In this document: positions 37,470 to 47,015 of the stretch, piece by piece
Layout: every line of letters starts with the position of its first letter
Position numbering within the stretch: the first letter of the stretch is position 1
Source: Pseudomonas sp. FP453
Lineage (GTDB): Bacteria; Pseudomonadota; Gammaproteobacteria; Pseudomonadales; Pseudomonadaceae
Direction of reading: 5' to 3'
Assembly: GCF_030687495.1 (NCBI RefSeq)
Contig: NZ_CP117435.1
Coordinates: 4,406,501-4,470,500 of the forward strand
Length of the DNA: 64,000 nucleotides
The notes under the pieces: generated by a model
Database searches by the model: none
What the model saw: only the letters and a program-made list of their open reading frames with translations
What the model was told of the DNA's origin: nothing
Program-made: the position numbers and the translations under genes

Positions 37470-38006
37470 TCAGGGATTACGCGCCAGATTCCCTGGCAAC
37501 ACGCGCTTGGCACTCAGATAAGCATTCTGCCAATACGCCTTGGACAAGGTGTCCAGCTTCACCGTACCGCCGGTTTGCGGCGCGTGTACGAAGCGGCCCT
37601 CGCCCACGTAGATCCCGGCATGGCTGACCTGCGAACCGCCGCCTGTAGCGAAGAACAACAGATCACCGGTTTGCAGGTTCTGCTCACTGACATCCTGCGC
37701 CCGCATCACGATCAGTTCACGGGTAGTACGCGGCAAGGAGATGCCGGCGGCGTCGCGAAACACAAAGCCGATCAGGCCGCTGCAATCAAAGCCCGAATCC
37801 GGCGTGTTGCCGCCCCAACGATAAGGCGTGCCGACCAGGCCCAGCGCGCGAAAGAGCACGTCTTCGGCAGCCGGCGAGAAATTCTGGGTGGCGTAGTTGA
37901 ACACCGGCTTGGGCTTCACCGCGACGGGTGCAGGCGGTGGACGGCTGGCGCAGGCGCTGAGCAGCGCGGCGCAGACAATGAGGATCAGGCGGGCCGAGGT
38001 CGACAT
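37470..38006 (-). CDS. NlpC/P60 family peptidoglycan endopeptidase lipoprotein
   Basis: A 178-residue lipoprotein with lipobox AALLSACASR. The NlpC/P60 domain has the catalytic cysteine in GFDCSGLIGFVF, histidine in SQVSHAGIYVGE and the third residue region RFVHAPQTGG. It is expected to cut cell-wall cross-links in the periplasm, like MepS. A paralogous gene lies directly upstream on the same strand. Confidence 0.92.
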   Translation of the reverse strand: MSTSARLILIVCAALLSACASRPPPAPVAVKPKPVFNYATQNFSPAAEDVLFRALGLVGTPYRWGGNTPDSGFDCSGLIGFVFRDAAGISLPRTTRELIVMRAQDVSEQNLQTGDLLFFATGGGSQVSHAGIYVGEGRFVHAPQTGGTVKLDTLSKAYWQNAYLSAKRVLPGNLARNP

Positions 38007-38149
38007 GTGCAGAACAATCCTGGTCTGGATGCGGCTTTCGCTGCCGAACGCTGAAAACCAGAACGCGCAAGCAAGCTCGCGCGTACGGATTACAACAATG
38101 TCCAGGGATTCTAGCGCTTACACGTCAAACTTCAAGTATCACTTTAAGT

Positions 38150-38779
38150 TTACTTGCTAGCGGTAACCGTGGTCGGGGCCATGGCGAGTGCGCGCTTGGC
38201 TTCGATGAAGGTTTTGCTCCAGTAGCTGTCGCCCAGGTTGTCGACGCGAACACCGCCACTGCGACGGCTGCTGGAGTGGATAAACTGGTTATCGCCCAGG
38301 TAGATACCGGCATGGCTTACGCGACCACGGCCAGCCGTACTGAAGAAAAGCAGATCACCGGGCTTGAGGTTGTTGCGCGCGACCAACGGTGCATTCACGT
38401 TGATCATCTCGCGAGTGGAGCGTGGCAGGTTCATGCCCGCTTCTTCACGAAACAGGTAGCCGATGAAACCGCTGCAGTCGAAACCGGCTTCAGAGGTACC
38501 GCCGAAACGGTAACGGGTACCGATCAGGGACATGCCGCGTTCGAGGATGCTGTCGGCCAGGACGGGAAGCTGGTAAGGCTTGTTGCCGGCGAAGGCGCCC
38601 AGTTCCTTTTCAGTCGCCAGCTCTTCTTCATAAACAGAAGCAGACTGTGCAGCGACGAATTTTGCCTGATTTTGAACCTGGGGTTTTTGCTGCTCAACCA
38701 CCTGTTGAGGGTGGGAGGCGCAACCAAACAACAGGGTAACGAGTGCGAGAGGCACGAGGGGTGCGAAGCGATTTAGCAT
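38150..38779 (-). CDS. NlpC/P60 family peptidoglycan endopeptidase lipoprotein, paralogue
   Basis: A 209-residue lipoprotein with lipobox VTLLFGCASH. It has the same domain as the next gene downstream: catalytic cysteine in GFDCSGFIGYLF, histidine in GRVSHAGIYLGD, and QFIHSSSRRSGG. Between the lipobox and the domain is a longer linker (about 20-80) rich in Gln, Glu and Ala. ATG 38779 is preferred over the GTG at 38785 because it places a normal signal peptide. The two paralogues are 143 bases apart. Confidence 0.92.
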   Translation of the reverse strand: MLNRFAPLVPLALVTLLFGCASHPQQVVEQQKPQVQNQAKFVAAQSASVYEEELATEKELGAFAGNKPYQLPVLADSILERGMSLIGTRYRFGGTSEAGFDCSGFIGYLFREEAGMNLPRSTREMINVNAPLVARNNLKPGDLLFFSTAGRGRVSHAGIYLGDNQFIHSSSRRSGGVRVDNLGDSYWSKTFIEAKRALAMAPTTVTASK

Positions 38780-38992
38780 GGGCACGACCGTGGCTGATGT
38801 GTAAAGAAGCCGAGACTATGCCCTCTATCACATCGATTTGCAAATTCAATCGTGATCTATGTGACTTCTTGTTTGGACTATGACATCTAAGCCCTTAACA
38901 CCCTATACGCGCCTTTTGCGTGGCCAAAGCGGCCCAAACGCAGGTTTTCTGGCGCCTGGAATTTGCCGAAAGCCCCGAAAACAAAGGGCTGG

Positions 38993-39697
38993 CTACCAGC
39001 CGAGGGTTTCCTTGAGGAAGGGAATGGTCAGCTTGCGCTGGGCCTGCAAGGAGGCCTGATCGAGCTGTTCGAGCAAATCGAACAACGCGCTCATGCTGCG
39101 GGTGCCGCGAGTCAGGATAAAGTGCCCCACTTCGTCAGTGAGGTGCAGGCCGCGACGGGATGCACGCAATTGCAGGGCGCGCAGCTTGTCTTCGTCGGAG
39201 AGCGGGCGCATCTGGAAGATCAGGGCCAGAGTCAGGCGCGACTTGAGGTCAGCCAGCTTCACCGGCAGCTCGCGCGGCGAGGTCGATGCGGCGATCAACA
39301 AGCGCCGGCCGCTGTCCCGCAGGCGGTTGAACAGATGGAACAGCGCCTCTTCCCACTCCGCCTTGCCGGCAATCGCCTGCAGGTCGTCCAGGCAGACCAG
39401 CTCGTATTGCTCAAGGTGATCGAAGATGCCGATGCCACGGTCCATCAATTCAGCCAACGGCAGGTAGACCGCCGCTTCGCCCATCTGCTCAAAGCGCAGG
39501 CACGCGGCCTGCAGCAGGTGAGTACGCCCTACGCCGTGTTTGCCCCACAGATAGATCAGGCTTTCGGTCCACCCGGCGTCGGCTTCGCATAGCCGCTCGA
39601 CATAGCCGAGTGCAGCGGCATTGGCGCCTGGGTAGTAGTTGATAAAGGTGGCGTCGTCACGCAGACGCACACCCAAGGGCAGCTGAATCGGTTTCAT
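38993..39697 (-). CDS. hda: Hda, DnaA regulatory inactivator
   Basis: A 234-residue AAA+ protein related to DnaA domain III. It begins MKPIQLPLGVRLRDDATF, with the clamp-binding motif QLPLGV near the N-terminus. The ATP motif is LYLWGKHGVGRTHLLQA and the Walker B is LVCLDDLQAIAG; sensor 2 is in the C-terminal part. With the DNA clamp it stimulates ATP hydrolysis by DnaA and prevents over-initiation. The neighbourhood with an AI-2E permease gene and purMN is typical of Pseudomonas. Confidence 0.95.
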   Translation of the reverse strand: MKPIQLPLGVRLRDDATFINYYPGANAAALGYVERLCEADAGWTESLIYLWGKHGVGRTHLLQAACLRFEQMGEAAVYLPLAELMDRGIGIFDHLEQYELVCLDDLQAIAGKAEWEEALFHLFNRLRDSGRRLLIAASTSPRELPVKLADLKSRLTLALIFQMRPLSDEDKLRALQLRASRRGLHLTDEVGHFILTRGTRSMSALFDLLEQLDQASLQAQRKLTIPFLKETLGW

Positions 39698-39856
39698 GCT
39701 GACTGAACGGCTCCAAACGAACCGCTAGTGGCCTCTGTGTAAAGTTTGCAAAGTTTATACCCGTGACGCCGGGCGCACAATGCAGCAGACCACAAGCAAA
39801 ATCAAAGGTTTGCGTTAACTCGCCGGTTTTGCGCAAATTGTTTGACACCCGAAACA

Positions 39857-39881
39857 ACAAACCCGGCCAGGCCGGGTTTGT
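39857..39881 (-). terminator. Terminator of the AI-2E family permease gene
   Basis: An 11-base stem ACAAACCCGGC/GCCGGGTTTGT with a 3-base loop, 11 bases after the stop. On the minus strand it is followed by TTGTTTC. Confidence 0.8.
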
Positions 39882-39891
39882 GACAGAAGGT

Positions 39892-40965
39892 TTACAGATC
39901 GGGGTCTTCGACCCCCGTGTACACATCCGAATCCTTGTACAGATCATGCACATGGCGCACCAGCACCATAATCACCGCCGCCACCGGCAGTGCCAGCAAG
40001 ATGCCAGTAAAGCCGAACAGCTCGCCGCCCGCCAGGATCGCAAAGATCACCGCCACCGGGTGCAGGCCGATCCGGTCCCCCACCAACAGCGGTGTGAGCA
40101 CCATGCCTTCCAAGGCCTGACCGACCATAAACACCGCGACAATCCCCAGCATCGGGTACAGGTCGCCGCCAAACTGGAACAGCCCCGCCACCAGCGCCGC
40201 GCCGATACCGATCACAAAGCCCATGTACGGCACGATGGCCGCCAGACCTGCAATCAGGCCAATCAACAGGCCCAGCTCCAGGCCGATTGCCATCAGGCCC
40301 GCCGCGTAGATGATCCCCAGGGCCAGCATCACCAGCAACTGCCCACGCACGAACGCACCAAGCACTTCGTGGCATTCCTCCGCCAGGGAGACGATGCGCT
40401 CCTCGCGATTGCGCGGCAGCAGGCTGCGGATCTTGGCCATCATGATGTCCCAGTCACGCAGCAGGTAGAACGCGACTACCGGGATCAGCACCAGGTTGGT
40501 CAACCAGCCGATCAGCGCCAGGCTGGACGCCGTGGCCTGGCTGAGCACCACACCGACAATATCGGTGGTCTGGCCCATATGCTCGCTGATCGCGGCCTTG
40601 ACCTTGTCGAACTTCCAGAAACCATCCGACAACCCCAACTTGGCCTGGGCCCACGGCATCGCCGTGTGCTGCAACCAGTCGAGCATCTGCGGCGCCAGCT
40701 CATACAGACGGAACAGCTGCTTGGCCAGCATCGGCACCAGTACCAGCACCAGGGCCGTGATGATCAAGGTAAACAGGGCGAACACCGCCACCACGCCCCA
40801 GGTGCGTGACAGGCCGGCTTTCTCCAGGCGATCCACCACCGGATCGAACAGATAGGCCAACAGCAACGCAACCAGGAACGGCGTCAGGATCGAATGCAGC
40901 AAGAACACAAATGCACACAGCAGGACAATCCCGCCAATCCACACCCAACGACGCGTATCCGCCAT
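39892..40965 (-). CDS. AI-2E family (PerM/YfgO) inner-membrane permease
   Basis: A 357-residue membrane protein with about eight hydrophobic segments and the family's ILTPFLVALLLAYLFDPVVDRLEK and GGELFGFTGILLALPVAAVIM. Members export AI-2 or act as sodium/proton antiporters; the substrate here is unknown. ATG 40965 is favoured by GGAG upstream; an ATG four codons earlier has no such motif. The next gene upstream on the same strand is the DUF2066 gene, 36 bases away, so they may be cotranscribed. Confidence 0.9.
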   Translation of the reverse strand: MADTRRWVWIGGIVLLCAFVFLLHSILTPFLVALLLAYLFDPVVDRLEKAGLSRTWGVVAVFALFTLIITALVLVLVPMLAKQLFRLYELAPQMLDWLQHTAMPWAQAKLGLSDGFWKFDKVKAAISEHMGQTTDIVGVVLSQATASSLALIGWLTNLVLIPVVAFYLLRDWDIMMAKIRSLLPRNREERIVSLAEECHEVLGAFVRGQLLVMLALGIIYAAGLMAIGLELGLLIGLIAGLAAIVPYMGFVIGIGAALVAGLFQFGGDLYPMLGIVAVFMVGQALEGMVLTPLLVGDRIGLHPVAVIFAILAGGELFGFTGILLALPVAAVIMVLVRHVHDLYKDSDVYTGVEDPDL

Positions 40966-41001
40966 AAACCACTCCATTGCTTCTATATAAGGAAGAACTT
41001 T

Positions 41002-42018
41002 CTACCAATGAAAGCGCAGTTGCGCCTGAGGCTCCGGGGCACCACCCGCCGCGACCGGCACTTCACCCGGCGCAACCTCCTGCAACTTGGCCAGGCCCAA
41101 CTGGCTGCGCAACTGCTCGGCACTGCCATGGACCCGGTAAACAATGCGATTGCCATCTACCAACAGTGGCTGGCCACCGAACGGTTCAAGCAGATGCCCG
41201 AGGGCGGCGTAGCGCTCCAGCGTCATGCCCTGCACTTCCAGCAGTTGCTCGGCGCTGACGCCGGGCTTGACTGCAAAGCGCGGCGCCAGCTTCTGGCTCA
41301 CCGCGAGCATCACGGCATCCGCCACAGCTGCGGTATCGGCGCCCTGCACGCTGCCCTGCTCGCTCTTGTCGCCCAACCACAACCGCCACTTGGCCTGCCA
41401 TTGGCTGCCTTCCTGGCGTGCATGCACCGCCAGCAAGGCATCCGCGCCGTAGCGCTCGGAGGCGGCGCGCAGTGGCGTGGCATCGGCGCCTTCCAGATTC
41501 GGCGCGGTGGCGACCACCTGTTCATCCAGATCCCCCAACGGCAGGCGCAACGGCAAGCCACGGTGTTGCGCTGCACGGCGCAAGGCCTGGGCGACGCTTT
41601 GACCGTCGCCCACCAGGCTGCTGCCTTCGGTGGAGTCGTTCAGCCACCAGCCGAGGATCGACGGCCGATTGCTGCCCCAGATCGACAGGCCGGCGTCACG
41701 CAAGGCACGGTCGGTGCTCACCGGGTCGAAATCCACTTGCAGGCTCTCGGGCGGGCCGGCGTCGTAGCCGTATTGGCTGATGATTTGTTGCGGGTCCTTG
41801 CGAATCGCCGCCAGGCCAGGGCCGTCGGCCGCCTTGGCGTCGCCGGTGAGGCGGATGACCAGGGTCTGCACGGCGCGCTGGGTCGCCTGGTCGCGCTCTT
41901 GTGGCGACTGGCTGCTGACCGGTTCAAGTACTTGATAGAGGCCATTGAGGGTTTCGGCATGACTCGCCAGGCTGACCAACGACAAGCAGCCTACAAAGAA
42001 GAATTTACACAGACGCAT
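41002..42018 (-). CDS. DUF2066 domain periplasmic protein
   Basis: A 338-residue protein with a signal peptide (MRLCKFFFVGCLSLVSLASHAETL), followed by the DUF2066 pattern LNGLYQVLEPVSSQSPQERDQ, ALQTLVIRLTGD-like AVQTLVIRLTGDA, and IISQYGYD. The function is unknown. It lies between the purM promoter region and the AI-2E family permease; this grouping with purMN is conserved in Pseudomonas as far as remembered. GGGAAT stands before the ATG. Confidence 0.85.
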   Translation of the reverse strand: MRLCKFFFVGCLSLVSLASHAETLNGLYQVLEPVSSQSPQERDQATQRAVQTLVIRLTGDAKAADGPGLAAIRKDPQQIISQYGYDAGPPESLQVDFDPVSTDRALRDAGLSIWGSNRPSILGWWLNDSTEGSSLVGDGQSVAQALRRAAQHRGLPLRLPLGDLDEQVVATAPNLEGADATPLRAASERYGADALLAVHARQEGSQWQAKWRLWLGDKSEQGSVQGADTAAVADAVMLAVSQKLAPRFAVKPGVSAEQLLEVQGMTLERYAALGHLLEPFGGQPLLVDGNRIVYRVHGSAEQLRSQLGLAKLQEVAPGEVPVAAGGAPEPQAQLRFHW

Positions 42019-42186
42019 GAAAGATTCCCGAACGACAAATTTAGCGGCTGGAACAGACCGCGTGAACTCGGTTGCGCAAGGCTGTGACCACAGCGACCGG
42101 TAAAACATTCACAGGGTCTTGGTAAGTTTTCGTACTGTCATAACGATAGCGGGTTCAAGGCTATACCTTAATACGCACCAAGGCAG

Positions 42187-42218
42187 AGCCGATTAGCATT
42201 TTTTTAATCGGCTTTTTT
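42187..42218 (+). terminator. Orphan intrinsic terminator upstream of purM
   Basis: AGCCGATTA, a 9-base loop, TAATCGGCT and TTTTTT. It points along the plus strand, but no plus-strand gene lies in the 168 bases before it (42019-42186). Confidence 0.85.
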
Positions 42219-42270
42219 AAGCTATATCGCCCTGCCCGTCGGCCCGAGGATGGCCGCTGCCCCTCAAGCC

Positions 42271-42279
42271 TGATAAAAT
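42271..42279 (+). promoter_or_regulatory. Extended -10 promoter element for purM
   Basis: TGATAAAAT fits the extended -10 pattern TGnTAtaAT, 95 bases before the purM start. No strong -35 is visible, as is normal for extended -10 promoters. Confidence 0.5.
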
Positions 42280-42374
42280 CGCGCGCCTTCGCAGACCGTC
42301 AACGGCTGGGCCTTTTACCAAAAGCGCCTGCCCGCTCGGTCGTTACCCCTGAATCCCCCCTAAAGGCCTGGATC

Positions 42375-43432
42375 ATGAGCAAGCAACCCTCCCTGAGCTA
42401 CAAGGACGCCGGTGTAGACATCGACGCCGGTGAAGCATTGGTCGAACGCATCAAGAGCGTCGCCAAGCGCACTGCGCGCCCCGAAGTCATGGGCGGCCTG
42501 GGCGGTTTTGGCGCCCTCTGCGAGATCCCGGCTGGCTACAAACAGCCTGTGCTGGTCTCCGGCACCGACGGCGTGGGCACCAAGCTGCGCCTGGCACTGA
42601 ACCTGAACAAGCACGACAGCATCGGCATCGACCTGGTGGCCATGTGCGTCAATGACCTGGTGGTGTGCGGCGCCGAGCCGTTGTTCTTCCTGGACTACTA
42701 CGCCACCGGCAAGCTCAACGTCGAGACCGCTACCCAGGTAGTGACCGGCATTGGTGCTGGCTGCGAACTGTCCGGCTGCTCCCTGGTCGGCGGCGAAACC
42801 GCTGAAATGCCAGGCATGTACGAAGGCGAAGACTACGACCTGGCCGGCTTCTGCGTCGGTGTTGTCGAAAAAGCCGAAATCATCGACGGCTCCAAGGTTG
42901 CCGCCGGTGACGCCCTGCTCGCCCTGCCATCGTCCGGCCCGCACTCCAACGGCTACTCGCTGATCCGCAAGATCATCGAAGTGTCCGGCGCCGACATCGA
43001 GAACATCCAGCTCGACGGCAAGCCACTGACCGACCTGCTGATGGCCCCGACCCGCATCTACGTCAAGCCTCTGCTCAAGCTGATCAAGGACACTGGCGCA
43101 GTTAAAGCCATGGCCCACATCACCGGCGGCGGCCTGCTGGACAACATCCCGCGCGTGCTGCCAAAAGGCGCCCAGGCCATCGTCGACGTGGCCAGCTGGC
43201 AGCGTCCTGCGGTCTTCGACTGGCTGCAAGAGAAAGGCAACGTCAACGAAACCGAGATGCACCGCGTGCTGAACTGCGGCGTGGGCATGGTCATCTGCGT
43301 GGCGCAAGAGCACGTTGAAACCGCGCTGAACGTCCTGCGTGAAGCGGGCGAGCAGCCTTGGGTCATCGGCCAGATCGCCACTGCTCCAGAAGGCGCAGCC
43401 CAGGTCGAACTGAAGAACCTCAAGGCTCATTG

Positions 43433-43433
<1 letters not shown>
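42375..43433 (+). CDS. purM: PurM, phosphoribosylformylglycinamidine cyclo-ligase
   Basis: The fifth step of purine synthesis, making AIR from FGAM with ATP. The 352-residue protein has [52 protein letters not shown] and the C-terminal [16 protein letters not shown]. The TGA overlaps the purN ATG by one base (TGATG), so the two are coupled. Confidence 0.98.
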
Positions 43434-44083
<650 letters not shown>

Positions 44084-44091
44084 GAGATTTT

Positions 44092-44805
44092 ATGCGTCGC
44101 GCCTTGCTCTTCGCTTTTGCTCTGTTTGCCTTGCCTGCGGTGCAAGCGGCAGACCTTCACCCTTTCTCCGTCAGCTACACCGCCGACTGGAAACAGTTGC
44201 CCATGAGTGGCTCGGCTGAACGCAGCCTGGCCAAGAATGGCGATGGCACCTGGACCTTGAACTTCAAGGCTTCGATGATGATCGCCAGCCTGACCGAAAC
44301 CAGCGTGATCCTGTTTGACAAGGACACCCTGCAACCGAAGAGCTACACCTTCGAACGCGGCGGCCTGGGCAAGGCGAAGAAGATCAACCTGGACTTCGAC
44401 CAGACCGCGAAGAAAGTCACCGGTTTTGAAAACAAGGACCCGGTCAACGTGGCGCTGCAAAGCGGCATGCTCGACAAGTCGACCTACCAGCTGGCCCTGC
44501 AACGTGACGTGGCCGCCGGCAAGAAAAGCATGAGCTACAACGTGGTGGAAGGTACCGACGTCGACACCTACGACTTCCGCGTGATCGGCCCGGAAAAGGT
44601 CCAGACCAAGGTCGGTTCCATTGACGCGATCAAGGTTGAGCGCGTGCGCGACCCGACGCAAAGCAAGCGCATTACCCAGATGTGGTTTGCCAAGGACCAG
44701 GGCGGCATTCTGGTTGCACTGCGTCAGGTAGAAACTGACGGCAAGGAATACAACATCATGCTGCAAGACGGCACCGTTGACGGCAAGGCTGTCAAAGGGA
44801 GCTGA
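44092..44805 (+). CDS. DUF3108 domain periplasmic protein
   Basis: A 237-residue protein with a signal peptide (MRRALLFAFALFALPAVQAA) and a beta-rich body (FSVSYTADWKQLPMSGSAERSLA, TWTLNFKASMMIASLTETS) typical of DUF3108 proteins. It is probably made from the purMN message, 8 bases after purN, with AGGAG before the ATG. A good terminator follows. Its function and its link to purine synthesis are unknown. Confidence 0.9.
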   Translation: MRRALLFAFALFALPAVQAADLHPFSVSYTADWKQLPMSGSAERSLAKNGDGTWTLNFKASMMIASLTETSVILFDKDTLQPKSYTFERGGLGKAKKINLDFDQTAKKVTGFENKDPVNVALQSGMLDKSTYQLALQRDVAAGKKSMSYNVVEGTDVDTYDFRVIGPEKVQTKVGSIDAIKVERVRDPTQSKRITQMWFAKDQGGILVALRQVETDGKEYNIMLQDGTVDGKAVKGS

Positions 44806-44818
44806 TGAGCTGGTGAAT

Positions 44819-44854
44819 CAAAAAAAGAGCCTCGCGGAATGCGGGGTTTTTTTT
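44819..44854 (+). terminator. Terminator of purMN-DUF3108
   Basis: An A-run, CCTCGC, 5-base loop, GCGGGG, then eight T residues. Confidence 0.9.
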
Positions 44855-44884
44855 CGTCTGCGGATTCAATTTAGAAGCTTCTGG

Positions 44885-44958
44885 CGCTATCGCAGGCAAG
44901 CCAGCTCCCACAGTTGGAATGCATTTCCCTGTGGGAGCTGGCTTGCCTGCGATGGCGG
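44885..44958. repeat. REP pair in the reverse (outward) arrangement
   Basis: Two REP units face the other way from the usual REPIN: the CGATAGCG ends point out and the CCCACA/TGTGGG ends face each other across 17 bases (GTTGGAATGCATTTCCC). Confidence 0.92.
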
Positions 44959-45160
44959 TAGCGGCCTCACAACATGAAACTTCTGTCATAAAACTCCAGC
45001 CCCCAAAACACAAACCCCCAATTCTCAAGGCCTGCAGCACTGTTGCAGTTCCTGCAATGAATAGTTGCGCGAAAAGTCGGTTTACTTAGCAAGCTAACAA
45101 AACATATAAAAGAGGCCTGCGACGACTTGCCGCAGACCCACCAGAGATTGGAGCAAGCAG

Positions 45161-45349
45161 ATGACTGTAAAAGTAACTGAACGCGACGATGCACACATGT
45201 CCCACGAAGCGCTGGGCCATGGGATTCACATCTGGGATGTACACCAACAAGACCTGCTGGTCGGCATGTTTCACAACGAGAGTGACGCTCACAATTATAA
45301 GAACGAGCTGGAGTCGCTTGAGATGAAACGTCAGGCAGAAAGCTCCTGA
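45161..45349 (+). CDS. Small conserved-looking protein, unknown function
   Basis: A 62-residue hydrophilic protein, rich in His, Asp and Glu (MSHEALGHGIHIWDVHQQDLLV, MFHNESDAHNYKNELESLE). GGAG precedes the ATG by ten bases. It stands alone between two repeats and ends at a large inverted repeat and a bidirectional terminator. The family was not recognised. Confidence 0.72.
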   Translation: MTVKVTERDDAHMSHEALGHGIHIWDVHQQDLLVGMFHNESDAHNYKNELESLEMKRQAESS

Positions 45350-45363
45350 GTATTCGTAGAATT

Positions 45364-45415
45364 TAGGTACACCATTGTGGCGAGCGAGCAAGCTCGCTCG
45401 CCACATGGGTACCTA
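45364..45415. repeat. Long inverted repeat built on a GTGGCGAGCGAGC palindrome
   Basis: The core GTGGCGAGCGAGC and GCTCGCTCGCCAC pair perfectly across AA (45377-45404). The outer arms TAGGTAC and GTACCTA extend the pairing to 52 bases with small bulges. GTGGCGAG repeats are a separate Pseudomonas REP family from the GTGGGAGC copies. Confidence 0.85.
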
Positions 45416-45420
45416 TCAAC

Positions 45421-45449
45421 AAAAACCCCGCCTTTTGAGCGGGGTTTGT
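45421..45449. terminator. Bidirectional terminator
   Basis: AAACCCCGC, loop CTTTTGA, GCGGGGTTT, with T-rich (plus) and A-rich (minus) flanks. It serves the 62-residue ORF and the DUF2058 gene, which converge. Confidence 0.92.
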
Positions 45450-45462
45450 TGTTTCTACAGCC

Positions 45463-46008
45463 TTACCACATCAGATCGTCAGGGATCTGGTAGGCGGCGT
45501 ACGGATCATCCTCATCCGGCACCTGGCTTTCCGTGAGGATATTGAGCTGCACGATACGCTCTGGCGCGCGCTCCTGGATCTTCAGCGCCGCTTCACGCGG
45601 GATCACCTCGTAACTGCCACCGTGGTGCACGATCGCCAGGGAGCCGTTGCTCAGCTTGTTGCGCATCAAGGTGTTGACCGACAGGCGCTTGACCTTCTTG
45701 TCATCGACAAAGTTGTAGTAGTCCTCGGTGGTCAGCTTGGGCAGGCGCGAGGTCTCGATCAGTTGCTTGACCTGGGCCGTGCGGGCCTTTGCCTCGGCTT
45801 TTTCCTGCTGCTGGCGGTTCAGTTCTTGGTCGCGCTTGACCTTCTCGGCCTGCGCTTCCTGGGCCAAACGAGCCTGGGTGTCATCGGCCTCGATCTGGCC
45901 CTTGTGGACCAGGCGCTGCTGCTTCTGTTTCTCTTTGCCGACCTGCTTGGCCTGCTTTTGGTTGACCAGACCTGCTTTGAGCAACTGATCGCGAAGGGAA
46001 ATGCTCAT
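45463..46008 (-). CDS. DUF2058 family protein (YaiL-like)
   Basis: A 181-residue protein. It opens MSISLRDQLLKAGLVNQKQAKQ, followed by a highly charged coiled coil (about 20-90, KEKQKQQRLVHKGQIEADD, EAQAEKVKRDQELNRQQQE), then the conserved C-terminal domain YYNFVDDKKVKRLSVN and LAIVHHGGSYEVIPREAALKI. It is cytosolic and probably binds nucleic acid or ribosomes through its charged helix; this is not established. The mazG gene lies just upstream on the same strand. Confidence 0.9.
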   Translation of the reverse strand: MSISLRDQLLKAGLVNQKQAKQVGKEKQKQQRLVHKGQIEADDTQARLAQEAQAEKVKRDQELNRQQQEKAEAKARTAQVKQLIETSRLPKLTTEDYYNFVDDKKVKRLSVNTLMRNKLSNGSLAIVHHGGSYEVIPREAALKIQERAPERIVQLNILTESQVPDEDDPYAAYQIPDDLMW

Positions 46009-46033
46009 GGTGCTTACTCACTTAGGCAGCCGC

Positions 46034-46867
46034 TCAACCGCAGCTGGACATGTTCTTTTCCTGGCGTTTGGCTTCGCCCCACAGGGCGTCCAACGTTTCG
46101 AGGGTGCAATCTTCTATGGGTTGATGCGTGTCGCGCAATGCCTGTTCGATAAATCGGAAACGTCGCTCGAACTTGGCATTGGCGCCACGCAGCGCGGTTT
46201 CCGGGTCAACCTTGAGGTGGCGGGCCAGGTTGACCGCAGCAAACAGCAGGTCACCGACTTCATCGGCGATCGCGGCCGGGTCGTTATCGGCCATGGCTTC
46301 GAGCACTTCATCGAGCTCTTCGCGCACGTTGTCGACCACCGGCAAGGCGGATGGCCAGTCAAAGCCGACCTGACTGGCGCGCTTTTGCAGCTTGGCCGCG
46401 CGGGACAGGGACGGTAGCGCTGTGGGCACATCATCGAGTAGGGACAATTGCTCCGGCGCATCGGATTTTTCCGCACGCTCCTCGGCCTTGATCTGCTCCC
46501 AACGTTCCTTGACCTGCTCTTCGCTCAGTTGCGGGATATCCAGCGGCGCATACAGGTCACCGGTGGGAAACACGTGGGGATGGCGACGGATCAGCTTGCG
46601 CGTGATGCTGTCGATCACCCCGGCGAATTCGAAACGCCCTTCTTCCCGCGCCAGCTGGCTGTAATACACCACCTGGAACAACAGGTCGCCCAACTCGCCT
46701 TGCAGGTGATCGAAATCACCGCGCTCGATGGCGTCGGCGACTTCGTAGGCTTCTTCCAGGGTGTGCGGGACGATGGTGGCGTAGGTTTGCTTGATGTCCC
46801 ACGGGCAACCGTATTGCGGGTCGCGCAGGCGGTTCATCAGGTGCAGCAGGTCATCTAGTGAATACAT
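46034..46867 (-). CDS. mazG: MazG, nucleoside triphosphate pyrophosphohydrolase
   Basis: Hydrolyses NTPs to NMP and pyrophosphate and, in E. coli, lowers ppGpp. The 277-residue protein has two MazG domains, each with the acidic metal motif: EEAYEVADAIERGDFDHLQGELGDLLFQ and EELDEVLEAMADNDPAAIADEVGDLLFA. The order relA-mazG matches that in E. coli. A REPIN separates it from relA upstream. Confidence 0.97.
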   Translation of the reverse strand: MYSLDDLLHLMNRLRDPQYGCPWDIKQTYATIVPHTLEEAYEVADAIERGDFDHLQGELGDLLFQVVYYSQLAREEGRFEFAGVIDSITRKLIRRHPHVFPTGDLYAPLDIPQLSEEQVKERWEQIKAEERAEKSDAPEQLSLLDDVPTALPSLSRAAKLQKRASQVGFDWPSALPVVDNVREELDEVLEAMADNDPAAIADEVGDLLFAAVNLARHLKVDPETALRGANAKFERRFRFIEQALRDTHQPIEDCTLETLDALWGEAKRQEKNMSSCG

Positions 46868-46909
46868 CGGTCAATCTCTGCCCATTTTCTGGAACCGCTG
46901 GAAACTCAA

Positions 46910-46996
46910 TGTGGGAGCTGGCTTGCCTGCGATAGCATCGCCTCGGTATCACTGAAATACCGAGGTGTCTGCATCGCAGGCAAGCCAGCTCCCACA
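46910..46996. repeat. REPIN with a hairpin loop
   Basis: An inverted REP pair around CCTCGGTATCACTGAAATACCGAGG, in which the loop itself has CCTCGGTAT/ATACCGAGG arms, so the whole element can form one long stem. It separates relA from mazG. Confidence 0.93.
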
Positions 46997-47015
46997 GAAG
47001 CCCGGAGCCCACACT

